A stretch of DNA of 64,000 nt, taken from positions 1-64,000 of the forward strand of contig QGNQ01000001.1 in NCBI GenBank assembly GCA_003228175.2. The letters are read 5' to 3'. The notes below the pieces were generated by a model, which saw only the letters and a list, made by a program, of their open reading frames with translations, had not been told where the DNA came from and did not search any database. This DNA is from Chloroflexota bacterium (GTDB lineage: Bacteria; Chloroflexota; Dehalococcoidia; Bin125). Below, piece after piece: positions 26,408-34,493 of this stretch. Positions within the stretch are counted from its first letter, which is position 1; each line of letters starts with the position of its first letter. The translations under genes and the position numbers were made by a program.

Positions 26408-27256
26408 ATGACGGACTTCGCGATCGGCACATTCGCGACGGACTACACGCTGCAGCCAGCCGAGCTGGCGAAGGCCGTCGAGGAGCGCGGCTTCGAAGGC
26501 CTGTTCTTCGCGGAGCACACGCACATCCCCGTCAGCCGGGACACGCCCTACCTGCTGGGCGGCGACCTGCCCAAGGAGTACTGGCACTCCCACGATCTCT
26601 TCGTCTCGATGACGGCCGCCGCCGTGGCGACGACCACGCTCAAGGTGGGGAGCTCGATCTGTCTGGTCACGGAGCACGATGAGTTCAACCTGGCCAAGGC
26701 CTGCGCGTCGTTGGACATGATCTCGGGCGGCCGCCTCGTTCTGGGGATCGGCGCGGGCTGGAATGCCGAGGAGATGGCGGAGCACGGCGTGCCGTTCAAG
26801 GACCGCTGGAAGGTGACGCGGGAGCGCGTCCTGGCGATGCGGCAACTGTGGACCCAGGACGAGGCCGAGTTCCACGGCGAGTTCGTCAACTTCGAGAAGG
26901 CCTGGGCCTACCCCAAGCCGTCGACGCCCGGCGGGCCACCGATCCTCATGGGTGCGGGCTCCAAGTGGACGCCGGATCGCGTGGTGGAGTACTGCGACGG
27001 CTGGATGCCGATCGATGGCTTCAACGACATCGAGCAGGGCCTGGAACAGCTCAAGGCGTCGGCCGATCGCGCCGGACGGCCCTTCGAGGAGCTGATCTTC
27101 TCCCCCAACTCCGCCCCCAGTCCCCAGCGCATCACCGAACTCGTGGAGCTGGGCGCCGACCGGGTGACTCTGTTCTTCCCCTCAATGGATGACCACAGCG
27201 CCCAGCGTCAGCGTCTGGACCACTACGCCGACGTCGTGCGACAGGTGACGGGCTAG
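26408..27256 (+). CDS. LLM-class F420-dependent oxidoreductase
   Basis: A 282-residue luciferase-like barrel protein with FEGLFFAEHTHIPV early, LDMISGGRLVLGIGAGWNAEEMAEHGV (a hallmark of the F420-dependent subgroup annotated from actinobacterial homologues) and PPILMGAGSKWTPDRVVEYCDGWMP. The start MTDFAIGTFATDY is preceded by GGTGGAGA. It is divergent from the Gfo/Idh/MocA gene (124 bp) and ends just before a GC hairpin. Confidence 0.9.
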   Translation: MTDFAIGTFATDYTLQPAELAKAVEERGFEGLFFAEHTHIPVSRDTPYLLGGDLPKEYWHSHDLFVSMTAAAVATTTLKVGSSICLVTEHDEFNLAKACASLDMISGGRLVLGIGAGWNAEEMAEHGVPFKDRWKVTRERVLAMRQLWTQDEAEFHGEFVNFEKAWAYPKPSTPGGPPILMGAGSKWTPDRVVEYCDGWMPIDGFNDIEQGLEQLKASADRAGRPFEELIFSPNSAPSPQRITELVELGADRVTLFFPSMDDHSAQRQRLDHYADVVRQVTG

Positions 27257-27262
27257 CCGCCG

Positions 27263-27279
27263 CCGACGGCATGCGTCGG
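27263..27279. terminator. Hairpin between convergent genes
   Basis: CCGACG-GCATG-CGTCGG, a perfect 6-bp stem beginning seven bases after the LLM oxidoreductase stop. No T-run is present. Confidence 0.35.
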
Positions 27280-27377
27280 ACGCGTGGGAGTTTGTCGAGC
27301 GACGCAACTGCTATTCTCGGGCGCTGAAGCTGGCCCCGGCCCGTTCGTCGCATCCCGCTTGTGGTCGCTCGCGGTGA

Positions 27378-28025
27378 TTACGAACTAGGCCCCTGGGTAG
27401 TGAGTGCGAGCCCCACTTGGACTGCCGCGCCTCCGATCGTGTTCCCAACAGCGGCCTGGGCCACCGATGAGGCGGCGCCGGTTTGGACGTGCCTACCTAT
27501 CGCGCCGGCAAGTCGTCTCAGACCACCGACCTCTTCATGCGCGGCGAGACGCGCCTCCTCCCGCGACCCGACAGTGCCAGCGAGAAGTTCGACTAGGCGG
27601 TCGATCGCGTCGATGGCCTCGCGGGCGATTGCTTCCTCCCGGGAAGACTTTTCGACCTTGAGGAGATCCTCCCGGGCACTTTCTAGGGCGCGTATTGCGG
27701 ATAGACGGCGCTCCGCGTTGAGGATCACGAAGTGGCGGGCAGGCTCGATCTGCTGAGGCTCAGGTGTTCCGCCCGGGTCAACTTCCGGGAAGAACTGATT
27801 CGCTAGGTTCTTGCCTTCGTTCGTCAAGGAGTACAAGAAACGCCGACGATCCGAAGGGTCCCGCGAAGTCTCGACCAGACCTGCTTCTCGGAGCTCGTAG
27901 AGACGGCGCCGCAGTATTCCGCCGTAGGGGAGTGCACCGATGCCTTCGAGTTGATTCGTCGTCCGCACGCCGTTGCGTAGGGCGTGCAGGATCGTCGACT
28001 TCACCGGCGACAAGCCGCCTGGCAT
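27378..28025 (-). CDS. PadR-like winged-helix transcriptional regulator
   Basis: A 215-residue protein. The N-terminal winged helix (about residues 5-80) has VKSTILHALRNGVRTTNQLEG, GGILRRRLYELREAGLVETSR and FLYSLTNEGKNLANQFF. A long charged helical, probably coiled-coil, segment follows (ERRLSAIRALESAREDLLKV, REEAIAREAIDAIDRLVELL), then an Ala/Gly-rich C-terminus. It begins 8 bases after the ABC ATPase stop, so it is likely the last gene of that operon and may regulate it. Part of it is lower in GC than its neighbours (one line is 28/60 by hand count). Confidence 0.7.
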   Translation of the reverse strand: MPGGLSPVKSTILHALRNGVRTTNQLEGIGALPYGGILRRRLYELREAGLVETSRDPSDRRRFLYSLTNEGKNLANQFFPEVDPGGTPEPQQIEPARHFVILNAERRLSAIRALESAREDLLKVEKSSREEAIAREAIDAIDRLVELLAGTVGSREEARLAAHEEVGGLRRLAGAIGRHVQTGAASSVAQAAVGNTIGGAAVQVGLALTTQGPSS

Positions 28026-28033
28026 TCTCCGCC

Positions 28034-29038
28034 CTAGTCCTTGGCCCAGGGCTGGCGTTGGGCCGGGGGTGGGCGGAAGTCCGGTTCGACAGGCAGCGAA
28101 GCCGGCGGGGCTTCCTGCGCCGCGGGCGGAGCGACGGGGGCCGGTTCGGCAGTCCCGGCGCCGGCCGCCGTGGAGTCGGGCTGTGGCCGCGGCTCGGGGC
28201 CATCTTCGTGTAGCGGCGGGGCGTTCACCGTCTCGGAGTTCAACGGTGTCGCGCCCGACGGGTCGATCAGCCCCTCCCCGGGGGTGTCCACTCCAGCCGT
28301 GATGTCGCGCTCGTGATGGCCCAGCAGGCGGCCGTCGGCCATCTCCTCGACCCGGTCGGCGTACTCCAGAACCGTGCGGTCGTGGGTCGCGGCGAGGATC
28401 GTCACGCCGCTGTCGCGTACGAGGTCCTGCAAGAGCTGGAAGATGGCGCGCGCGTTGGTGTGGTCCAGCTCGCCGGTCGGCTCGTCGGCCACGATCAGCG
28501 CCGGCCGGTTGGCCAGCGCCCGCGCGATCGCGACGCGCTGCTGCTCGCCGCCGGAGAGTTCGTAGGGCCGGTGGTCGCTGCGGGCGTGCAGGTCCACGAG
28601 GTGCAGCAGTTCCGTGGCGCGCTCGCGTCGCTCCTTCAGGCCCATGCCCGCGATGCGCAGCGCCACCTCCACGTTCTCGTAGGCGGAGAGCAGCGGCAGC
28701 AGGCCGAAGGACTGGAAGACGAAGCCGATCGTGTGGCGCCGGATCTCGAGCAACTGCGGTTCGGAGGCCGTGGTGATGTCGTGCCCAGCGAGCTTGACGG
28801 TGCCGCTGTCCGGGTGGTCCAGACCGGCGAGCAAGTTGAGCAGGGTGGTCTTGCCCGAGCCCGATCGACCCATCAGAGCGACGAACTCGCCGCGGCCGAC
28901 GTGCAGCGATACGTCGCGCACGGCCAGGACATCCTCGCTACCGACGCGGAACTGCCGCGAGACATTCTGCGCATCGACGATCGTGTGCAGGACGTCGGCG
29001 GGGGGGACGGGCGCGGCCAGGGGACGATCGGCGGTCAT
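28034..29038 (-). CDS. ABC exporter ATP-binding protein with long Pro-rich tail
   Basis: A 334-residue MacB/LolD-type ATPase. Walker A GRSGSGKTTLLNLLAGLD is near residue 58, Q-loop FVFQSFGLLP, signature [15 protein letters not shown], Walker [14 protein letters not shown] and switch ATHDRTV. After about residue 245 an approximately 90-residue Pro/Ala/Glu-rich tail, unusual for the family, follows. Its ATG overlaps the stop of the preceding ATPase gene (ATGA), so the two are translationally coupled and may form a heterodimeric motor for the adjacent permease. Confidence 0.9.
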   Translation of the reverse strand: MTADRPLAAPVPPADVLHTIVDAQNVSRQFRVGSEDVLAVRDVSLHVGRGEFVALMGRSGSGKTTLLNLLAGLDHPDSGTVKLAGHDITTASEPQLLEIRRHTIGFVFQSFGLLPLLSAYENVEVALRIAGMGLKERRERATELLHLVDLHARSDHRPYELSGGEQQRVAIARALANRPALIVADEPTGELDHTNARAIFQLLQDLVRDSGVTILAATHDRTVLEYADRVEEMADGRLLGHHERDITAGVDTPGEGLIDPSGATPLNSETVNAPPLHEDGPEPRPQPDSTAAGAGTAEPAPVAPPAAQEAPPASLPVEPDFRPPPAQRQPWAKD

Positions 29039-29997
29039 GCGCCGCTCCCCGGGCCCGGCCCCCGTGTGCTGGGGTCGTTGTCGCGGCTGATGGTGACGCG
29101 GCCGTCGTCCAGGCGCACGCTGACGTGGTTGCCCAGCCGGGCCGCCTCGCGCAGCTCTTTGGGGATCTGCAACCGGCCGGTGCGATCGACGACGGCGAAC
29201 TCGTGCCGCACGGTGCGGGGGGCGCCACTGACCGGCGTCTCTACGCGGTTGTACGTCTCGGTCGCGATGCGGCCGTCGCGGATCGTGACGACGCGCGGGA
29301 CGCGATCGGCGATGTGGTCGTCGTGGGTGACGATGACCACAGTCACGCCGAAGCGGTGGTTGAGGTCCGTGAACAGGTCGAAGATCTGATCGCCCGTGTG
29401 GCTGTCGAGTTCGCCGGTGGGCTCGTCGGCCAGCAGCAGCGGCGGGTTGTTGGCCAGCGCGACGGCGATCGAGACGCGCTGCTGCTCGCCGCCGGACAGC
29501 TGCTCCGGTCGCGACTTGGCCCGATGCGTCAGGCTCACGGCCTCCAGCAGCGCGGCCGTCCGCTCGCGGATCGCTTTGCGCGACATGCCGGTCACCACCA
29601 TGGGCAGCTCGATGTTTTGGGCGGCCGTCAGGTAGGGGATCAGATTGCGCCCGGTCTGCTGCCAGACGAAGCCGACTTGCACGCGGCGGTAGTCGACGAG
29701 GTCCGCTTCTTCCATGGTGAGCAAGTCGCGGCCGTCAACCTGGACGGAGCCGGCGCTGGGCAGCTCCAGCCCGGCCAGCACGCTGAGCAACGTGGACTTG
29801 CCGGAGCCGGACGCGCCGACCAGCGCGAGCATCTCGCCCCGCTCGATGTGCAGGTCCAGGCCGCGCAGCGCGACCACCTCCAGCGTCGCGACTTTGTAGA
29901 TCTTGAAAACGTCCTCGCAGACCACGTGCCAATCCGGACCGCTGGGGCGCAGCGAGTCGGAGTCGGGGCGGGGGCGGGTGGGGGGTGGTGTGGTCAT
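29035..29997 (-). CDS. ABC exporter ATP-binding protein with C-terminal AbrB-like domain
   Basis: A 320-residue MacB/LolD-type ATPase: Walker [20 protein letters not shown]-loop [10 protein letters not shown], signature [15 protein letters not shown], Walker [15 protein letters not shown], switch THDD. Residues about 265-310 ([20 protein letters not shown], then [19 protein letters not shown]) look like a SpoVT/AbrB swapped-hairpin domain, normally DNA-binding or dimerising. It starts two bases after the permease stop and overlaps the second ATPase by 4 bases, so permease and ATPases form one operon. The fused domain could dimerise the ATPase or link transport to gene control (inference). Confidence 0.88.
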   Translation of the reverse strand: MTTPPPTRPRPDSDSLRPSGPDWHVVCEDVFKIYKVATLEVVALRGLDLHIERGEMLALVGASGSGKSTLLSVLAGLELPSAGSVQVDGRDLLTMEEADLVDYRRVQVGFVWQQTGRNLIPYLTAAQNIELPMVVTGMSRKAIRERTAALLEAVSLTHRAKSRPEQLSGGEQQRVSIAVALANNPPLLLADEPTGELDSHTGDQIFDLFTDLNHRFGVTVVIVTHDDHIADRVPRVVTIRDGRIATETYNRVETPVSGAPRTVRHEFAVVDRTGRLQIPKELREAARLGNHVSVRLDDGRVTISRDNDPSTRGPGPGSGA

Positions 29998-29999
29998 AG

Positions 30000-32900
30000 T
30001 TACTCGCCCAGGCGCAGAACGCGATACAGCGCCAGTCGCGCGTGGAGGGCGACCACCACGCCGATGGCGACGAGGAAGACCGCGCCCAGGATGCCGTACG
30101 CGATGCCGATCGTACCCCAGTCCGTGGCGAGGACGAAGGGCGGCACGACTTCCTCACCGCGTTCGGTGACACCCAGGAACTCCAGCATGAGAATGCCCAG
30201 CCGCGATCCGACCAGCGTTCCCGAGGCCATGGCGAGCACGACGATGAAGATCTGCTCGAACGAGACGACGGCCAGGATCTGGCGCATCGAGAACCCCATC
30301 GTGCGCAGGATCGCGAACTCCAGCGCCCGCGTGCGCGCCGCGGCGAGCGACGAGACCAGGAAGCCCAGCGAGCTGAGGATCAGCACGGAAGCGAAGGAGA
30401 GGAAGAGCAGGCCGTCCCAGCCCGCCGCCGTCAGGGGATCCTCGTCCTGCGCTTCCCGCAGGGCCGCCGTGTCGAACACTGTGGGCTCGCCGAACTCGCC
30501 CGCCTCGATCGCGGCCCGCAGGCTGGCCAGCCCGGCCGCGTCCGTGGGGTCGAGCCAGATCTCGTTGGGCGCGACGACGCCGGTGCGGCTGGCGTTGCGG
30601 TTCAGGAAGACACTGAGGCGATCGGCGTCGGCGATCAGCATGCCGTCGTCGCTGCGCGGATCGAACGTGGGGAAGAGCGCAAAGGCGCCCACGATGCGCA
30701 TCGGGATCGTGCCCCCGCTGATGAACGGCCGGACCAAATCGCCGATCGTGAGTCCGGTCGTGTCCAGGAGCGCTTGGTTGGCGAGCACGTCCAAGGGCAC
30801 GCCTTGGTCCGTGGGACGAATCCCCCGGGCGGCGATCGCGAAAGAGCGGTCCCAGGTGTACTGCGCCGCGGTGCGGCCCGAGATCACGTCGCGGCGTTCA
30901 GCGCTGAATCGCTCCGAGCGCCCCCGCGCGTCGGGTTCCAGGATCGGCTCCCAAAGCTCGATCTGCTCGAAGTCGTCGATCACGATCGCATCGTCGAACG
31001 GTTGGCCCAGCGGGCCTGGTGTGGGGCTGACCTGGAGGTCGTCCCAGACCACTTCTCCCGCGGCCAGGCGCACGCGAGTGGTGCGCTGCAGCAGAATGGC
31101 GGTGACGCGTTTCTCGCCCGGGGCGAGGCCGTCCAGGGAGGTGCTGAGAAACTGCCACTGGGAGCGCAGCAGCGTGTCACTGAGCTTCAAGTCGTGGTAG
31201 CGCCCGCTGGCGTCCAGAACACGGAGTGAGACGGTGCCCGCCTCCACGAGTTCCAGCAGCGCGTAGATCCCGATCCGCCGCGCGCCCGCTGGCACCACGA
31301 CGCTTGGTACCACGATGCCCGGCGCCCCGCCGCCAGGGCCTGCGACCGCGTCCCCTCGCAACGGCGCCAGGAGCTCGTCCAGAGACCCTTCGGAGAGGTC
31401 TTCACGGAACCAGGCGATGCCGGGAAGACGTTGCGAGTCCAGGCCCAGCAGCGTCGCCTCCGTCGTCTCGCGACCGATTTGCACGCGGGCCTGGCTGCGC
31501 GTCACCGCGGCGGCGCTGCCCACGTCCTCACGATCAGCGAACGCCGTCGCCAGGGCGTCCGGCCCCAGATCCGCGTCCGCATTGATATCGGCCAGGCGCA
31601 GGGGCGCGCCGGCGAGATAGGCGGCGCGATCATCGAAGGAGCGCTCCAGCGTCGCTCCGAAAGTCGCGGCGAACATCCCGATCGCGGTGGCGAGCAGGAG
31701 CAGCAGCACCAGCCGCGAATGCCCCAGGGGCGCGCGCATCAGCTGCCAGATGCCGAGCTGGACGGCGGTGCCGCTGAAGCGGGACGTGAGTGCGTCGACG
31801 GCGCGCAACAGCAGCGGGAAGAGGCGCAGGAAGACGACGGCCACGGTGACCAGGAAGACGGCCGGCGCGAGCAGCAGCAGCGGGTCGTAGTTGAGATCGC
31901 CAAAGAGCTCCTCAGTCACCAGCGAATCGGAGTTCTGCAGCTGAAAGAACAGCAGCGCCGCCACGACGACGATCACCAGGTCCAGGTAATAGCGGTGGAA
32001 GGCGGAGGCCGTGTCCGGGCGGGAGAGCGACTGCTTGTACTGGATGATGCTGCGGCGGCCGGCGCGGATCGCGGGGATCAGCAACGCGAAGAACGAGAGC
32101 ACTGCGCCCAGACCAGCCCAGGCGTAGACGGTGGGGGTAAGACGCACATCGAGCAGCTGGCCGCCGCTGAGCCCGTCGAAGGCGGGTGTGAGCCCCAGCC
32201 CCGCAACCGCCCCCAATGCCAGCAGCGGCCCCAGCGCGAAGCCGAGCGCTGCCAGCAGCATGCCCTCCACACCGTAGATGCCGAGAATATGGTTGGACCC
32301 CGCGCCACGACTCTTCAGCAGCGCGACTTCGCCGGCCTGCCGATCGACCAGCAAGGCCGCCACCATGACGAGGTAGTAGAGAACGATCGCGACGATCTGG
32401 AGCGTCATCACGAGCAGCGGTACCTGCGCGAAGAACTCTTTCTCCGAGAAGGCCGCGAGGGCCGTGGGCAACTCCGTCTCCACGCGGGAGCGATCGATCC
32501 CGGCGCCGACCGCCCGCTCCAGGGCGCGCAAGCTCGCCGCCAGGGGCTTCGCGTCGGCGGCGTCAATCAGATCGAGGTCGAAGTAGGCCAGATTTTCGAT
32601 GCGGCCGTCGATGTCGGCGATATGCGCGGGCAACACCTCGAGCAGCGTCGCTTCGGCCGTGAAGAAGAGGTAGGTCTGCCAGTTGCGGGTGTCGATGAAG
32701 AACTGATCCGTGCGCCGGCCCCAGTACTCGTCGCTTGGGTCCACACGGCTGAGGATGCCCACGATGGTCACGCCAACGGGGGGCAGGTCACTGCGCCAGA
32801 ACGGGTGCAGGTCGAACGTGTCGCCCAACCCCACCCCAAAGAGGCGCGCGGCTTCGCTGCCAATCGCGACTTCGATCAGGGGCGCGTTCTGCGGCGTCGT

Positions 32901-33389
32901 CCCGGCCTCCGCGGTGGGCAGGCGGCCCGCGTCGATGTTGATGTGTGGGTCCAGCCCCGTGAAGTACTGCAGGTTGGAGCGCACCCGGTCCGGTTCCTCC
33001 GTGCGTGGCGCGCCGGGGTCGGTCAGGAAGAACGTGGACGAGACGACGCGTTGGCTGCTGCCGCTGAGGAATTGGTCGATCCGGCCGAGCCGCTCCTGGA
33101 CAACCTCCTGACGCCGATCGAAGGACGCGGGGGCGAGATTGTGTGTGCTCGACGAGATCGCGAGATCCAGCTCCACCTTCTCCTGCCGCGAGAGATCCAC
33201 GTCGATGCCGAGCTCACGCAGGGCGTTGCGATAGATCTCCGTCGCGGACATCAGCCCCACGGCCAAAATCACGCCGATGATCACCGCTGAGAGCAACCGG
33301 CGATGGCCCGACGCGCGCCGCAAGACGAGCCCAAACACTGTGCGCATCACCACGAAGGTGGCGCTGGGGGAGAGGCGCGGCAGTCGCAT
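30000..33389 (-). CDS. Giant FtsX/MacB-type ABC permease with embedded jelly-roll-like segment
   Basis: About 1,129 residues. An N-terminal membrane helix (LLSAVIIGVILAVGLMSATEIY) leads into a large extracytoplasmic domain (MacB-PCD-like), a helix group (about 350-530), a second membrane-anchored half with another large extracytoplasmic domain (about 590-930) and a C-terminal FtsX helix trio (LLFLSFASVLILSSLGFLVS, ILRTMGFSMRQILAVV). Residues about 696-810 (GTVSLRVLDASGRYHDLKL ... EVVWDDLQVSPTPG) have the alternating pattern of a carbohydrate-binding-type jelly roll ending in a W/I-DDL strand. The start at 33389 is tentative; 33347 is possible. It would couple to the two ATPases downstream for export or envelope remodelling. 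Confidence 0.85.
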   Translation of the reverse strand: MRLPRLSPSATFVVMRTVFGLVLRRASGHRRLLSAVIIGVILAVGLMSATEIYRNALRELGIDVDLSRQEKVELDLAISSSTHNLAPASFDRRQEVVQERLGRIDQFLSGSSQRVVSSTFFLTDPGAPRTEEPDRVRSNLQYFTGLDPHINIDAGRLPTAEAGTTPQNAPLIEVAIGSEAARLFGVGLGDTFDLHPFWRSDLPPVGVTIVGILSRVDPSDEYWGRRTDQFFIDTRNWQTYLFFTAEATLLEVLPAHIADIDGRIENLAYFDLDLIDAADAKPLAASLRALERAVGAGIDRSRVETELPTALAAFSEKEFFAQVPLLVMTLQIVAIVLYYLVMVAALLVDRQAGEVALLKSRGAGSNHILGIYGVEGMLLAALGFALGPLLALGAVAGLGLTPAFDGLSGGQLLDVRLTPTVYAWAGLGAVLSFFALLIPAIRAGRRSIIQYKQSLSRPDTASAFHRYYLDLVIVVVAALLFFQLQNSDSLVTEELFGDLNYDPLLLLAPAVFLVTVAVVFLRLFPLLLRAVDALTSRFSGTAVQLGIWQLMRAPLGHSRLVLLLLLATAIGMFAATFGATLERSFDDRAAYLAGAPLRLADINADADLGPDALATAFADREDVGSAAAVTRSQARVQIGRETTEATLLGLDSQRLPGIAWFREDLSEGSLDELLAPLRGDAVAGPGGGAPGIVVPSVVVPAGARRIGIYALLELVEAGTVSLRVLDASGRYHDLKLSDTLLRSQWQFLSTSLDGLAPGEKRVTAILLQRTTRVRLAAGEVVWDDLQVSPTPGPLGQPFDDAIVIDDFEQIELWEPILEPDARGRSERFSAERRDVISGRTAAQYTWDRSFAIAARGIRPTDQGVPLDVLANQALLDTTGLTIGDLVRPFISGGTIPMRIVGAFALFPTFDPRSDDGMLIADADRLSVFLNRNASRTGVVAPNEIWLDPTDAAGLASLRAAIEAGEFGEPTVFDTAALREAQDEDPLTAAGWDGLLFLSFASVLILSSLGFLVSSLAAARTRALEFAILRTMGFSMRQILAVVSFEQIFIVVLAMASGTLVGSRLGILMLEFLGVTERGEEVVPPFVLATDWGTIGIAYGILGAVFLVAIGVVVALHARLALYRVLRLGE

Positions 33390-33499
33390 CAGGGCCGCCC
33401 GCTTCCGGGCCTGCGGCCCGATAGACTCAGGGTCGCGCCCAGCGCTGCCAGGGGCGGCCCGGTGGGCCTGGTACGGATGAGAGAGCGGAGCATCGAGCG

Positions 33500-33922
33500 A
33501 TGATCGCACGGATAAGCGCGATTGGGCCGTTTGGCGTGCTGCTCCTGGGCGTTGCCGGGATCGTCTTCGCGGCGACGCTGGTGCTGGGCTGGCAGATCAA
33601 CGATGAGGACAACCCCGCCGCGAATCGGGTCTTCGATGGGGAAAGCCTGCGCGACGACACACCCGTCGCCGATGTTGCCGGCACCGTGAACGATGTCGCC
33701 GGGGATCTGGTCTCCGTGCGGGTGGGCGAAGAGCTGGTGCCGGTGCGCGTCAGCGCGGATGCGGTGATTCAACAGCTCGTCCCAATCACACCGGCCGACG
33801 TTCAGCCTGGGGATTGGCTGATTGTGGGCGGGACAGACGACAACGTGCACACCCTGATCCTGCAAGCCGCGGTGGTGGCGGGCCCGTACCAGGTGATCCT
33901 CCCGGCAGGGGCGACGCGATGA
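33500..33922 (+). CDS. Small membrane-anchored protein with beta-rich exported domain
   Basis: A 140-residue protein I cannot assign to a named family with certainty. One N-terminal helix (GVLLLGVAGIVFAATLVLG) anchors a domain rich in beta strands: DVAGTVNDVAGDLVSVRVGE, LVPVRVSADAVIQQL and GDWLIVGGTDD, a pattern like DUF5666/OB-type small domains. Its stop overlaps the start of the next gene by ATGA. The pair lies in opposite orientation between the two giant permease genes, with its promoter in the 110-bp divergent gap facing the second permease. Confidence 0.72.
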   Translation: MIARISAIGPFGVLLLGVAGIVFAATLVLGWQINDEDNPAANRVFDGESLRDDTPVADVAGTVNDVAGDLVSVRVGEELVPVRVSADAVIQQLVPITPADVQPGDWLIVGGTDDNVHTLILQAAVVAGPYQVILPAGATR

Positions 33923-34455
33923 AGCCGCGCAGCTGGCAGGGCGTGGCGGGCTGGCTGATCGTTCTGCTGGGGGTCGGTGTGGGCGGCTGGTTCCTGGGCG
34001 CGGAGGTGGTCGCAAACGAGGCGCAACGCCCCCCCACGGTCGTCGTGCAGTCGGTCGACGTGGCGGCTCCCGCTGCGGGCCAGACGGGCGTGGGCGCGGG
34101 CGTCATTCTCCCAATCGGCGGTCTCAGCCCGTTCGGGCATCCGGACGGGCTGCTGGGACGGCAGGTGCTGATCGGCCGGGTGGTCTCTGTCGACGCGGAC
34201 AGCCTGATCGTCGACTGGGCGGGGGGGCGGACGGTCTTGCGCTTCGCGGAGGACTCTGACCTGCTGCTGCGACTGTCGGCCGACTCCAGCCTCCCGATCG
34301 AGCCCGGCGCCGCCATCGCGCTGCTCGTGGATGAGGCGGGTGGGGAGATCGTCGCCCGATCGGGCCTGGTCCTGCCCGAGGGCAGCCGGCCGCAGAACCA
34401 GGACCAGCGCTTCCCCGGCACGATCTTCCCGGACCCCGAGCCGGAGTCGTCCTAG
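33919..34455 (+). CDS. Second small membrane-anchored beta-domain protein
   Basis: A 178-residue protein. An N-terminal helix (GVAGWLIVLLGVGVGGWFLG) is followed by a linker and a domain with GRQVLIGRVVSVDADSLIVD and AGGRTVLRFAEDSDLLLRLS, again a small DUF5666-like beta fold, and a Pro/Glu-rich acidic end. It resembles its upstream neighbour in architecture, and the two are translationally coupled, so a heteromeric pair is likely. The location suggests an accessory role for the adjacent ABC permeases (inference from context only). Confidence 0.72.
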   Translation: MKPRSWQGVAGWLIVLLGVGVGGWFLGAEVVANEAQRPPTVVVQSVDVAAPAAGQTGVGAGVILPIGGLSPFGHPDGLLGRQVLIGRVVSVDADSLIVDWAGGRTVLRFAEDSDLLLRLSADSSLPIEPGAAIALLVDEAGGEIVARSGLVLPEGSRPQNQDQRFPGTIFPDPEPESS

Positions 34456-34493
34456 CGTTGAAGCCAGCCCTCCACGGTTGTTCCTGGCGCGCC

